A stretch of DNA of 64,000 nt from DATHZQ01 sp963823505 (lineage in GTDB: Bacteria > Actinomycetota > Acidimicrobiia > Spongiisociales > UBA5794). Positions 42,525 to 51,154 of the stretch are shown here, in pieces. The stretch spans positions 130,477-194,476 of the forward strand of contig CAWGLY010000007.1 in assembly GCA_963823505.1 (NCBI GenBank), read 5' to 3'. The notes beneath the pieces were generated by a model. The model made no database searches. It saw only the letters and a list, made by a program, of their open reading frames with translations, and was not told the DNA's origin. The translations under genes and the position numbers were made by a program. Within the stretch, counting starts at the first letter, position 1. Every line of letters starts with the position of its first letter.

Positions 42525-43067
42525 ATGGACACCTCTCCACGAGCCGCGCTCATCCAGCACCTCCTCGACCATGCGGTCCGCACCGACGGGCCATTCACGC
42601 TACGTTCGGGAGAGGTCGCCGCGTGGTACATCGATGCCCGGCAGACCACGTTCGATGGTCATGGTGCGGCGATCGTCGGTGCCGCGGTGGCTGCGGAACT
42701 CCCCACCGAGGTGACTGCGGTCGGCGGCCTGACGATGGGCGCAGACCCGATTGCGCTGGCGACGGCGATGGCTGCCGACCCTCCGTTGCGTGCGTTCTCG
42801 ATACGGAAAGAGGCAAAGGACCATGGCACCGGAGGCAGGCTGGTTGGCCCGGTTGGTCCCGGCGACGTTGTCGCGGTGCTCGAGGACACGACGACGACCG
42901 GTGGAGCGATTGTGGAGGCCGTGGATGTGCTCGGCGCCGAGGGCATCACGGTGGCGTGTGTGATCGCACTCGTCGACAGGAGCCGCGGGAGGGTCACGGA
43001 ACTGCTGAGCGCTCGACGCATCCCGTACACCGCGGTCGTCACCCCTTCTGATCTTGGTGTCACGTGA
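42525..43067 (+). CDS. pyrE: Orotate phosphoribosyltransferase
   Basis: The 180-residue enzyme makes orotidine 5'-phosphate from orotate and PRPP. The PRPP motif is VVAVLEDTTTTGGAIVEAV, and the orotate loop region FSIRKEAKDHGTGGRLVGP, GLTMGADPIALA and LRSGEVAAWYIDARQTTFDG all match. TACGCT at 42509-42514 lies 10 bases before the ATG. Followed by a coupled membrane-protein gene. Confidence 0.93.
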   Translation: MDTSPRAALIQHLLDHAVRTDGPFTLRSGEVAAWYIDARQTTFDGHGAAIVGAAVAAELPTEVTAVGGLTMGADPIALATAMAADPPLRAFSIRKEAKDHGTGGRLVGPVGPGDVVAVLEDTTTTGGAIVEAVDVLGAEGITVACVIALVDRSRGRVTELLSARRIPYTAVVTPSDLGVT

Positions 43068-43714
43068 CCTACCTATCGGTCTACCGGTCCCGGGTGCGCG
43101 AGGCCCTGATCGTCATCGCAGGCGTGCTCCTGATCCTGGTCGCTCTGGATGTGATGTGGGTCCACGACGTTGCCATCGGTGATTGCGAAGAGGAGGGCAC
43201 GTCCTTGTGTTTGCGTGACCTCGCCGGCCGGCCCGAAGTCGACGAGGCGACGGAACAGCTCACGTCCCGCGGCCGCAGCCAGCAGAGGGCCGACTACCTG
43301 TGGGGGAGTGCTCTGCTTGCCGTCGGAGGCGTCCTGGTCGCGATCGGGACCGTGTCCTTCGTCCGTCGCGCCCCCGTCGTGGAGGTGCGTAGTGAGGGGC
43401 TGCGTCTTCGCATCGGCGGGCCTGTGCAAATGGTGTCGATTCCGTGGAGCGACGTGACGTGGGTGCATTCGGGTGCCGATGGGGACGATGAGGTTGTGCC
43501 TCCTCGCGTCTTCCTGGTGCACGTCGTCGACGTGGCGCCCTTCCCGCCCGCCCCGTGGGGTGCGACGTGGGACGGTAGAACCTTGATGGTCGATGCCGAC
43601 TCGTGGAACGTGGAACCCGACGAGGTCGTGGCTCACGCCCGCATGGCGTTCGAGACCTGGCACAGGCAAGCGGAGCAAGCGGCGGAGGCCGACCAGCCCG
43701 AAGAGGTGTCATGA
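43064..43714 (+). CDS. Two-segment membrane protein
   Basis: The 216-residue protein has membrane segments at about 12-33 (REALIVIAGVLLILVALDVM) and 80-101 (YLWGSALLAVGGVLVAIGTV), with a short external loop containing two Cys, and a C-terminal cytoplasmic domain (VEVRSEGLRLRIGGPVQMVS, IPWSDVTWVHSG) with a PH-like look. GTGA overlap with pyrE and ATGA overlap with nfo tie it into one operon. Function unknown. Confidence 0.75.
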   Translation: MTYLSVYRSRVREALIVIAGVLLILVALDVMWVHDVAIGDCEEEGTSLCLRDLAGRPEVDEATEQLTSRGRSQQRADYLWGSALLAVGGVLVAIGTVSFVRRAPVVEVRSEGLRLRIGGPVQMVSIPWSDVTWVHSGADGDDEVVPPRVFLVHVVDVAPFPPAPWGATWDGRTLMVDADSWNVEPDEVVAHARMAFETWHRQAEQAAEADQPEEVS

Positions 43715-44472
43715 TGCGGATCGGGGCCCACACCGCCAATGCGCATCCGCTGCGCGAGGCGGCAGATCGTCAGGCCGATCTCGTGCAGATCTTCCTTTCC
43801 AATCCGCAGTCGTGGAAGAAGCCGGCGCCGCGGGACGATACCGCCGAGTTGCTGGCCGCAGACCTCCCGATCTACGTGCATGCGCCGTACCTCATGAACT
43901 TGGCCTCTCCCAACAACCGGATCCGGATCCCCAGTCGCAAGACGCTGGCGCAGTCGGCCGCCGCCGCAGAGGAAGTGGGTGCCAGCGGCCTCATCGTGCA
44001 CGGCGGCCACGTTGGCGACGACGAGAGCATCGATGTCGGGTTCGCGCGGTGGCGCAAAGCCCTGGAAACCTTCGAGTCGACTGTGCCGATCCTCGTTGAG
44101 AACACGGCCGGCGGTGGCAACGCCGTCGTTCGCGAGCTGGCCAACTACGGCCCGCTGTGGGAACAGATCGGCGAATACAACGTGGGTGCCTGTCTCGACA
44201 CCTGCCACGCGTGGGCCGGTGGCAACGACCTCGAGCGTGCCGCCCGCCTCATTAGCGGGCTCACCGGTCGAATCGATCTCGTTCACTGCAACGACTCACG
44301 CGATCCCCACAACAGCCGCCGTGATCGCCATGCCAACCTCGGGTCGGGCGAGATCCCCGAGGAGACGATCGTTGCCGTAGTCCGTGAGGCGAACGCTCCC
44401 GTTGTCGTCGAGACCCCAGGCGGGGCCGAGGAGCAGGGTGCCGACATCGCCTGGCTCCGCAGTCGCGTGTAG
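43711..44472 (+). CDS. nfo: Deoxyribonuclease IV (AP endonuclease)
   Basis: The 253-residue TIM-barrel enzyme cuts DNA at abasic sites. The three-zinc site is visible in RIGAHTA, IYVHAPYLMNLAS, GLIVHGGHVG, PILVENTAGGG, ACLDTCHAWAGG, LVHCNDSRDPHNSRRDRHAN and VVVETPGG. It is slightly shorter than the E. coli enzyme. AAGAGG lies six bases before the ATG. Confidence 0.92.
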   Translation: MMRIGAHTANAHPLREAADRQADLVQIFLSNPQSWKKPAPRDDTAELLAADLPIYVHAPYLMNLASPNNRIRIPSRKTLAQSAAAAEEVGASGLIVHGGHVGDDESIDVGFARWRKALETFESTVPILVENTAGGGNAVVRELANYGPLWEQIGEYNVGACLDTCHAWAGGNDLERAARLISGLTGRIDLVHCNDSRDPHNSRRDRHANLGSGEIPEETIVAVVREANAPVVVETPGGAEEQGADIAWLRSRV

Positions 44473-44550
44473 AGAGGCATTCGCCAACCTGCCTTTGGCT
44501 GTGCCCGGAAGGCCCGGGATTCTACGTCGGGCGTCCGATAGATTCGTCAT

Positions 44551-45486
44551 ATGACGCCGGCTTCCCCACCTTCTCCGGATCTCGCCCCAACTGTGACGCT
44601 CGACACGACCGGGATTCCAGAGGAGGTGACGGCGAAGGTCCGGTCGGCCTTGCCCAAGCACATCATCTCCGACCGGTATCCCTACCGCATGAAGATGCGA
44701 CGAAAGGTCTACGAGGCGGAGAAGGCCTTGCTCCAGATCGAGTTGCTCAGGATGCAGAGCTGGGTGCGCCAAGAGGGCGCGAGGGTGATGCTGATCTTCG
44801 AGGGCCGGGATGCAGCAGGCAAAGGTGGGACCATCAAGCGGTTCACCGAGCACCTCAACCCCCGTATCACTCGCGTGGTTGCGCTGGAGAAGCCGACCGA
44901 GCTCGAACGCGGTCAGTGGTACTTCCAACGGTACCTCCAGCATCTGCCGACCCGAGGCGAGATCGTCTTCTTCGACCGTTCCTGGTACAACCGCGCCGGT
45001 GTCGAGCCTGTGATGGGGTTCTGTACGGCTGACGAGTACATGGAGTTCATGCGTCAGGTGCCGGATCTGGAGCGGATGCTGACCCGGTCCGGTATTCGAC
45101 TCTTCAAGTTCTGGTTCTCCGTGAGCCGCGAGGAGCAGCTGCGCCGGTTCCTCTCCCGCCAGGGCGACCCGCTCAAACACTGGAAGCTGAGTCCCGTGGA
45201 CTCGGCGTCGCTCGCCAAGTGGGACGCCTATACCGAAGCCAAACGGGCGCTGTTCTTCTACACCGACACCGCCGATGCCCCCTGGACGGTGATCCGGTCG
45301 GACGACAAGAAGCGGGCTCGCCTCAATGCCATGCGCCACGTGCTCAACGAGCTGCCCTATCCCGATCGGGACCTGGCCGTTGCCCGCCCTCCCGATCCTC
45401 TGATCGTCGGTGCAGCTCAGAAGATCTATGAGGTGGGCGAGATCGATGCCCAGCCGACCGACATCCTGCGAATCCTCCGCGATTGA
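44551..45486 (+). CDS. ppk2: Polyphosphate kinase 2
   Basis: The 311-residue class-I PPK2 uses polyphosphate to phosphorylate nucleoside diphosphates. Walker A is FEGRDAAGKGGTIKR and the lid/Walker B region is EIVFFDRSWYNRAGVEPVMG; KFWFSVSREEQLRRFLSRQ and PLKHWKLSPVD also match. TAGATT at 44539-44544 is exactly six bases before the ATG and there is no SD, so it is likely leaderless. Confidence 0.93.
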   Translation: MTPASPPSPDLAPTVTLDTTGIPEEVTAKVRSALPKHIISDRYPYRMKMRRKVYEAEKALLQIELLRMQSWVRQEGARVMLIFEGRDAAGKGGTIKRFTEHLNPRITRVVALEKPTELERGQWYFQRYLQHLPTRGEIVFFDRSWYNRAGVEPVMGFCTADEYMEFMRQVPDLERMLTRSGIRLFKFWFSVSREEQLRRFLSRQGDPLKHWKLSPVDSASLAKWDAYTEAKRALFFYTDTADAPWTVIRSDDKKRARLNAMRHVLNELPYPDRDLAVARPPDPLIVGAAQKIYEVGEIDAQPTDILRILRD

Positions 45487-45558
45487 CGACCACGGTTGGT
45501 ATGGACACGCGAAATCCTCTGCAAATAATGATGAAAGACGGCTGAGCCGCCCGCACCA

Positions 45559-45587
45559 TTGACCCTTGGGCTTGTTTTCGGCACAGT
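45559..45587 (+). promoter_or_regulatory. Promoter of the candidate RNA
   Basis: TTGACC (45559-45564) and CACAGT (45582-45587) are separated by 17 bp. The predicted start, about 45594, coincides with the first base of the first stem at 45595. Confidence 0.4.
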
Positions 45588-45593
45588 GCGAGT

Positions 45594-45840
45594 AGAGACG
45601 GCGAGGCCTGATGTCCTCCATTGGGCTGCCTACCACAAGGCACGCCGTCTCGGTAGGGAACATGGGGGACGCTCAGGTAGGGGTCTCCGAGAACGCCACA
45701 CTCCAGGGGGGTGTTCTCAAGGGCGGCGTGGTTGCTGCTCTTCTGGCGACGCGATGTGCGTTGTCCAGGGCCGATCTCCGTACTGAGCGAGGGTGTTTCC
45801 TGCCGTGGGTGGAGGGGCGCCCTGTGCGCCCCTCTCACCC
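45594..45840 (+). ncRNA. Candidate structured non-coding RNA
   Basis: The 508-bp gap between ppk2 and the photolyase has no convincing coding frame but has three strong stems in a row: GAGACGGCG/CGCCGTCTC (45595-45603 with 45643-45651, and an inner GCCT/AGGC), GAGAACGCC/GGTGTTCTC (45689-45697 with 45710-45718), and GAGGGGCGC/GCGCCCCTC (45812-45820 with 45826-45834), which extends outward by about five pairs with one bulge. I cannot match it to RNase P, tmRNA, SRP RNA or 6S RNA consensus. The stems are near-symmetrical, so the opposite strand is possible. The rest of the gap to 45994 shows nothing. Confidence 0.4.
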
Positions 45841-45994
45841 TCGCGCAGGCGAAACCCGAACTGAGATCCGCGTGCGAGCCACGCTCTATTTGCGCGTAAC
45901 CCGCACCTGGTGGCCGCTGTGAACGCATGGAAACATGGAGGAGATCGAAGAGCCTTTGGCGCTTGAGCGCCGTCGCATGTGTGGCGGGTCCCGT

Positions 45995-47479
45995 TCAGAT
46001 GTCCCCTGCGCCATGAGCCTCGATGATTTCCGCCGCTCTGGTGCGCAGCGCGTCCTTGTCGGCGAGCCGGTCGAGTGTGGCGTACTGCCGTGCCATCCGG
46101 GCGTTGGACCGCAGCACGTCGCGATTCCGATCGAGGAAATCCCAATAGAGAGTGGTGAATGGACACGCGTCGGGCCCTGTGCGTTGGCGCGGATCGAACC
46201 GGCACGAGCCGCAATAGTCGCTCATGCGATTGATGTAGGCGCCGCCCGAGACGTAGGGCTTGGTGGACATCCGGCCGCCGTCGGCCCACAGCCCCATTCC
46301 CATCACGTTGGGCCCCATCACCCAATCGGCACCGTCCACAAACCGTTCCCGCATCCACCCGCTGACCTCGGACGGCGCGATGCCGTAGAGGTTGGCAAAG
46401 TTGGCGAGCACCATCAAGCGCTGGATGTGGTGCACCCAACCCCGCTCTTTCACGCCGTCGAGGGTGATCTGGAGGCAGCGAAGGTCGGTATCTGCGTCTC
46501 CAGTCCAGCTTGGGGGCAAGCTGCGCTGGTTGTCGAGGACGTTTGCATCCCCTTGGTCAGGCCAGAGCCACGAGACGCCCCAGACGAATTCCCGCCATCC
46601 GATCACCTGCCGGATCACGCCTTCAGCCGAATTGATCGGGACCCGGCCCTTGCGGTATGCCTCCTCGACCTGGTCGCACAGCTCCTGCGGCAAGATCAGT
46701 CCCAGGTTCAGATACGGGCTGAGGAGCGAGTGGGCCAGGTGCCAGTTGGTGGCGAGCATGGCGTCCTCATAGGGGCCAAATGTGGGGAGCACGTCGTCGA
46801 TGAAGTGATGCAGGCGGGCAAGGGCGCCCCGCCGCGTTGTCGCCCACCATCCAACTGGGTCGTCGCCCGGCAGATCGCCCGGCAGACCCTCGACGACGGC
46901 AGCGTCGAGCTCGTCGAGGCGGGTGACCGCGGGATCCGGCCACAGGTCGCCGTCGGGCGGAGGCGGCTCCCGGTTGTCGTGGTCGAAGTTCCACTTCCCT
47001 CCCGCGGGTTCGTCGCCGTCCATGAGGTAGTTCAAGCGGCGCCGCTGCCAGCGGTAGAAGTCCTCCATGCGCAACCGGCTGCTATCGCCTGCCCAGTCGG
47101 CGAAGTCGTTCCTGTGGCACAAGAACTGATTTGACGCAACAACTCTGAGCCCGAGTTTCCGCACCAGGCTGTCGACGGAGCGAGAGTTCGGCTCGGTGAC
47201 GATGATCTCATCGGGTTGGGACGTGGCGGTGTGATCGCTGATCCCGGCTGTGAGGGACGCCGCCTGCCTGTAGTCGACTGCAAAGCCCATCTTCTCGAGT
47301 TGGGAGGCGAAACGTCGCATCGCCGTGAGGACCAGGTGGACCCGCTGCTTGTGGAAGGGGCGTCCCCGGATCATGGCCGCGCTCTCGATCATGAGCACCC
47401 GGCTCTGGTCCGGTGAGGCAGCGGCGAGTGCGCCGATCCGGCGGTTGAGTTGGTCGCCGAGCACGAGGATGGTGTTCAC
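45995..47479 (-). CDS. FeS-type cryptochrome/photolyase (PhrB/CryB class)
   Basis: The 494-residue flavoprotein belongs to the FeS-BCP class that repairs (6-4) photoproducts. The N-terminal domain starts ILVLGDQLNRRIGALAAASP, and the C-terminal FAD region includes VIGWREFVWGVSWLW, VHHIQRLMVLANFANLYGI, GPNVMGMGLWADGG and TKPYVSGGAYINRMSDYC. The [4Fe-4S] ligands are YCGSC, DACPF and an upstream Cys in LRCLQITL. Last gene of an overlapped minus-strand operon, 12 bp after the membrane protein. Confidence 0.92.
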   Translation of the reverse strand: MNTILVLGDQLNRRIGALAAASPDQSRVLMIESAAMIRGRPFHKQRVHLVLTAMRRFASQLEKMGFAVDYRQAASLTAGISDHTATSQPDEIIVTEPNSRSVDSLVRKLGLRVVASNQFLCHRNDFADWAGDSSRLRMEDFYRWQRRRLNYLMDGDEPAGGKWNFDHDNREPPPPDGDLWPDPAVTRLDELDAAVVEGLPGDLPGDDPVGWWATTRRGALARLHHFIDDVLPTFGPYEDAMLATNWHLAHSLLSPYLNLGLILPQELCDQVEEAYRKGRVPINSAEGVIRQVIGWREFVWGVSWLWPDQGDANVLDNQRSLPPSWTGDADTDLRCLQITLDGVKERGWVHHIQRLMVLANFANLYGIAPSEVSGWMRERFVDGADWVMGPNVMGMGLWADGGRMSTKPYVSGGAYINRMSDYCGSCRFDPRQRTGPDACPFTTLYWDFLDRNRDVLRSNARMARQYATLDRLADKDALRTRAAEIIEAHGAGDI

Positions 47480-47491
47480 GAGTCCTGTCCT

Positions 47492-47903
47492 TCAGACGAT
47501 GATGGCAGCGGCAAGGACGCCTCGCGCCGTCCACGCCCACGTGCGCCACCAGTTGGCCCTGGTGAGGGCGGTGACACTCTCGGTCTCGAGGCCACTGGCC
47601 AGTCGTCTGTGCATCGGCGCGTGCACCAAGGCCGTCATGACCCAGATGGCGGCGAGTAGCGCACCCGCCGCGAGGGTGACGGCATCCGGGCCGAAGTGTA
47701 AACAGGGCGGCGGCGAGCACTACCTCGGCAACGGCGGGAAAGGCGAGCAGTCGGCTCATGCGCTGCGTATGGCCGGCTTCGTACTGCGGGAAGCTGTCGG
47801 CACCGACCACGGCGAACAACGGGTAGTGCACGAGCTGGATCGTCCAGATCATGCCGACCATGAGCCACGTCACGGCGCCGTGGCCCAGGGACACGATGGT
47901 CAT
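47492..47903 (-). pseudogene. Small four-segment membrane protein, split by one extra base
   Basis: The frame from ATG 47903 reads WLMVGMIWTIQLVHYPLFAV and VAEVVLAAALFT, then is thrown off at about 47699 by one surplus base in TTTACACTTC. The corrected frame continues GPDAVTLAAGALLAAIWVMT, ALVHAPMHRRLASGLE and LTRANWWRTWAWTARGVLAA to a TGA at 47492-47494. That gives about 136 residues with four hydrophobic segments, of the DUF1772-like type. It overlaps the dehydrogenase stop by ATGA. Confidence 0.75.
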
Positions 47904-48611
47904 GCTGCCGTGGCGTGAAATGCCGTTGCGGGAAGCTCACGGCTACCGGCGGCGAGACCGGCGACGATGGTCGATGCAACGTCGGCAGGAGCGAGGCCCT
48001 GCGGCAGAGCCGCCGCGGTTCCGGCGATGCTCCGACTCGCCAAGCCGGTTTCGGTGTGCGGCGGACGAGCATCCATGACGTGGATTCCGCTGCGCCGAAG
48101 CTCCCGTCCGAGGGCCAGGGTTGCCGCGCTCAACCCGGCCTTCACTGCCGAGTAGACGGTGAGACCGGCGGTTGGTTGTTCGGCGATGACGCCTGTGATG
48201 TTGACGATGAAACCACCCGCCATGTGCGGCAGGGCAGCCCGTGATCACTCGGAGAGGACCGGTGAAGTCGGTAGCAACCAGTTCGTCCAGTGTTGCGTCG
48301 TCCACCTCGGCAAACGGACCGAATGCCACTACCCCTGCCGCATTCACGACACCATCGATGCCTCCCAGTGTCTGCACCGTGGTGTCGACGACATGTGCCG
48401 CATGGCTCGGGGTGGTGAGATCGAAGAGCACCGAGGGGACATCGGATCCGAGTTCGGTTGCCGCCGCGTGGAGCCGCACGGCATTGCGGCCGGCCAGCAT
48501 CACGGACGAGCCACGTCGCCGCAGCTCTGCGGCTATCAGGCCTCCGAGTACTCCCGATCCTCCGAGTACGAGGGTTCGTGCACCGTCGAGGTCGACCTCA
48601 CGCGGGGACAT
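47900..48611 (-). pseudogene. Short-chain dehydrogenase, split by one extra base
   Basis: The N-terminal frame has the Rossmann motif LVLGGSGVLGGLIAAEL and NAAGVVAF, then loses sense after GPLRVITG near 48238. The frame shifted by one continues AALPHMAGGFIVNITGVIAE and VYSAVKAGLSAATLALG (YxxxK) to the TGA at 47900-47902. One extra G in ACGGGC explains it. It makes about 236 residues. The catalytic Ser position reads NITG, so Ser may be replaced by Thr. The start overlaps the 50-residue peptide gene. Confidence 0.8.
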
Positions 48612-48750
48612 GCAGCCAGCCGTGCGAGTACGGAGTGTGGCGAGTCAACTGAGCCATCGTGTCCCATTTGGCCGACTCGGGATTGGCGTGCTTCGCCGAC
48701 TGTACGGGACTACGGGATTCCGTCGTGGGCGTGATCTTGCGCATCTTCAT
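48598..48750 (-). CDS. 50-residue peptide in the photolyase operon
   Basis: The ATG overlaps the stop of the previous gene (ATGA) and follows AAAAGGA. The stop lies 14 bp inside the dehydrogenase gene. The peptide starts with basic residues (MKMRKITPTTES) and continues KHANPESAKWDTMAQLTRHT to a Trp/His-rich end SHGWLHVPA. No family recognised. It could be a coupling ORF, a small regulator or a precursor peptide; there is no recognisable peptide-modifying enzyme next to it except the dehydrogenase. Confidence 0.5.
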   Translation of the reverse strand: MKMRKITPTTESRSPVQSAKHANPESAKWDTMAQLTRHTPYSHGWLHVPA

Positions 48751-48986
48751 GGTTGGCGATCCTTTTCTGGTGGAGTGATTGGTGTTGTGGTGGTTGCGGG
48801 TTCGTCTGCTCCTGAGCGGACGTGAACTTCGGTGAATTGCCCGGTCGGGCGGACTTGGATCGATGGATTGGTGCCGAGGTCCTTGAGCCGCAGCTCGTGG
48901 ATGCTCGCCAGTCCGTAGGCAATCGTCGCCCAGGTGGTGATGACGAAGAGAACGCTGCCGAAGGCGAATATGGCCGCTTCGCTCAT
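48747..48986 (-). CDS. Small one-segment membrane protein
   Basis: The 79-residue protein has one membrane helix (AAIFAFGSVLFVITTWATIA) and a soluble tail (ELRLKDLGTNPSIQVRPTGQ) ending in a Thr/Pro-rich stretch. ATGA overlaps at both ends. Function unknown. Confidence 0.65.
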   Translation of the reverse strand: MSEAAIFAFGSVLFVITTWATIAYGLASIHELRLKDLGTNPSIQVRPTGQFTEVHVRSGADEPATTTTPITPPEKDRQP

Positions 48987-49213
48987 GATCTGGGCTCAAC
49001 GAGTACGAGGGTGCCAAGGGAATGGATGGCCGGCACCCAGAGGCCGACGAAGAGGCCCAGCTCGCGGTCGACGAAGAACCACAACGTGACCGAGAGCACG
49101 AACGAGGCGAATCCTGCAAACAGGAAGGCGATCTTGGCCCTTTGGAACGGGGTGAGGCGAGCTACGAGATCTCCGGCGCTCAACCGGGCTGGGGTTTGGG
49201 GGGTTGCGGTCAT
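48983..49213 (-). CDS. Small two-segment membrane protein, first gene of the operon
   Basis: The 76-residue protein has two close membrane segments (AKIAFLFAGFASFVLSVTLW and LGLFVGLWVPAIHSLGTLVL), a YrhK-like pattern. AAGGAGCAGC precedes the ATG at 49213. It overlaps the next gene by ATGA, and the whole series to the photolyase follows without a real gap. Confidence 0.65.
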   Translation of the reverse strand: MTATPQTPARLSAGDLVARLTPFQRAKIAFLFAGFASFVLSVTLWFFVDRELGLFVGLWVPAIHSLGTLVLVEPRS

Positions 49214-49344
49214 GCTGCTCCTTGGCGATACACCCTTATACGGTGGCGATCGGTGGAGCGGATGGGCCAAGTTGAAGCAGGCGTCCGGCTGCGGGTCGGC
49301 GTGTCTCTGCCGGCCGCCGGCCGACATCGCCGGACCGGGCTCGG

Positions 49345-49641
49345 CTACAGGTCTTCGGGTGCGGCCTCGTACAGACGGAGGGACCGGTCGGTGACCCCGA
49401 TTTCGGCGGCGCTTCGCTGCCACCTCACCATGTGCGGGCTCTCGGCATGAGCGCGAAGGGCCTCACGGCTTTCCCAGCGCTCTGAGATCCGGATGAGCGT
49501 GGGATCGACGAGATCAACGGCGAAGGCGTACTGGATACAACCCGCTTCCGCCCTGCTGGCCGCAATCATCGACTCCATGGCCGGTCGAGCCGTTTCCAGC
49601 TTCCCTTCGGGGATGCGAACGGTTCCTTCGATGATGACCAT
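49345..49641 (-). CDS. Antibiotic biosynthesis monooxygenase (ABM) domain protein
   Basis: The 98-residue dimeric ferredoxin-like barrel protein has VIIEGTVRIPEGKLETARPA, EAGCIQYAFAVDLVDPTLI and ERWESREALRAHAESPHMVR, as in YgiN-type quinol monooxygenases. Probably acts on quinols or reactive metabolites. Stands alone. Confidence 0.82.
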   Translation of the reverse strand: MVIIEGTVRIPEGKLETARPAMESMIAASRAEAGCIQYAFAVDLVDPTLIRISERWESREALRAHAESPHMVRWQRSAAEIGVTDRSLRLYEAAPEDL

Positions 49642-49678
49642 GGTCAAGCTCTGCGGTGGCGGGCGGCGGCGGAGGCGG

Positions 49679-49924
49679 TCACCCGTCGCCGCTCGAGCTG
49701 GAAGTGCTGCTCGTGCTCGTGCTCGTGCCGGAGCTCGAGGTGCTGCCCTTCCCTGAGCTCGTGGAGGACCCGGAAGTGTCAGAGGGGGGCTTTCCGGAGA
49801 AACCACCAGGTGTTCCGGCTCCGCGATGCACCGTGGGTTGGGTACCGCTGAGCTTCTTGTGCTTGGGGCAGGAGTCGACAGGACCATCTCTCCACTTCCC
49901 GTTGCAATAGTGACTCGTTGCCAT
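49679..49924 (-). CDS. Small Ser/Thr-rich protein
   Basis: The 81-residue product begins MATSHYCNGKWRDGPVDSC, a short Cys/His/Trp region, and ends in a low-complexity Ser/Thr/Gly tail of about 35 residues. GAGGAAGG before the ATG supports translation. No signal peptide, no known family. Confidence 0.5.
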   Translation of the reverse strand: MATSHYCNGKWRDGPVDSCPKHKKLSGTQPTVHRGAGTPGGFSGKPPSDTSGSSTSSGKGSTSSSGTSTSTSSTSSSSGDG

Positions 49925-50038
49925 CTGCCTTCCTCTTCTCACAGATCTGGTCAGACCGATGAATTTAAGCACGGTCCGTTGCCCGCCCGGCCCGCGGTCG
50001 GGTGTCTCGACTCCCTCGGCGGGTTCGTCGTGGCGGGC

Positions 50039-51154
50039 TCAGCCGATGAAATCGGCCAGGTCGGCCGACGTCGTGTCGGTGCCGGCGATGTAGGCCTCGA
50101 CGTGGGACTGAGCGTCCCCGTCGCGGTACTGCACCGGCGGGCTCTTCATGAAGTACGACGATGGTGCCAGCAGCGGGCCGCCGATGCCGCGGTCCTTGGC
50201 GAGCTTGATGCAGCGCACCGCATCGATGACCACGCCCGCCGAGTTGGGCGAATCCCACACTTCCAGCTTCAGCTCGGCGTTGAGGGGAACGTCACCGAAC
50301 CCGCGCCCCTCGACCCGGATGAAAGCCCACTTGCGGTCGGTCAGCCAGGGCACGTGGTCGGAAGGGCCGATGTGGACGTTGTCGCTGCTGATGGCACGGT
50401 CGATCTGGGAGGTCACCGACTGGGTCTTCGAGATCTTCTTCGATTCGAGCCGCTCTCGTTCGAGCATGTTCTTGAAGTCCATGTTGCCGCCAACGTTCAA
50501 CTGGTAGGTGCGGTCGACGACGAGACCACGATCCTCGAAGAGGCGTGCCAGCGTGCGATGCACGATCGTGGCGCCGACCTGGGACTTGATGTCGTCGCCG
50601 ATGATCGGGACCCCGGCATCGACGAAACGCTGCGCCCACTCAGGGTCGGAGGCGATGAACACCGGGATGCTGTTGACGAACCCGACTCCCGCCTCCAGCG
50701 CAGCCTCTGCATAGAACTTGGTGGCCTGCTCCGAGCCGACGGGGAGGTAGGACACGAGGACATCGGCCCGTGCTTCGCGCAGCGCCGCTACGACGTCGAC
50801 CGGGGTGGCGGCGGACTCCTCGACGATGTCTCGGTAGTACTTGCCCAGCCCGTCGTGGGTGGGTCCCCGCAGCACCTCGACCCCCAACTCGGGGACGTCG
50901 GCAAAGCGGATGGTGTCGTTCTGGCCGGCCCACATGGCTTTGCCGATGTCGCTGCCGACCTTCTCGGCGTCGACATCGAACGCAGCGACGATCTCGACAT
51001 CGCCGACGTGGTAGCCACCAAGGTCGATGTGCATGAGCCCTGGGACTTCGTCGCCGGCGGCGGCGTCGGCGTAGTAGTGGATGCCCTGGATGAGGGAGTT
51101 GGCGCAGTTACCGAGGCCGGCGATGGCCACTCGGACGGTACGGGTCGATGTCAC
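50039..51154 (-). CDS. ino1: Inositol-3-phosphate synthase
   Basis: The 371-residue actinobacterial-type enzyme makes myo-inositol 1-phosphate from glucose 6-phosphate, the first step toward phosphatidylinositol and mycothiol. VRVAIAGLGNCANSLIQGI is the NAD-binding loop; LNVGGNMDFKNML, KTQSVTSQ and NSAGVVIDAVRCIKLAKDRG are diagnostic. The GTG start has GGAGG six bases upstream and overlaps the padR stop (GTGA). Confidence 0.95.
   Translation of the reverse strand: MTSTRTVRVAIAGLGNCANSLIQGIHYYADAAAGDEVPGLMHIDLGGYHVGDVEIVAAFDVDAEKVGSDIGKAMWAGQNDTIRFADVPELGVEVLRGPTHDGLGKYYRDIVEESAATPVDVVAALREARADVLVSYLPVGSEQATKFYAEAALEAGVGFVNSIPVFIASDPEWAQRFVDAGVPIIGDDIKSQVGATIVHRTLARLFEDRGLVVDRTYQLNVGGNMDFKNMLERERLESKKISKTQSVTSQIDRAISSDNVHIGPSDHVPWLTDRKWAFIRVEGRGFGDVPLNAELKLEVWDSPNSAGVVIDAVRCIKLAKDRGIGGPLLAPSSYFMKSPPVQYRDGDAQSHVEAYIAGTDTTSADLADFIG

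Noticed and set aside
45594..45840. Candidate RNA as a member of the actinobacterial 6C RNA family
   Set aside because: The reverse strand has a C-rich loop (CCCCCC at the middle hairpin), but the second required C6 loop is absent and the spacing does not fit.
45611..45922. A 103-codon plus-strand frame through the ppk2-photolyase gap
   Set aside because: No SD, no recognisable domain, and it runs through three strong hairpins; more likely non-coding.
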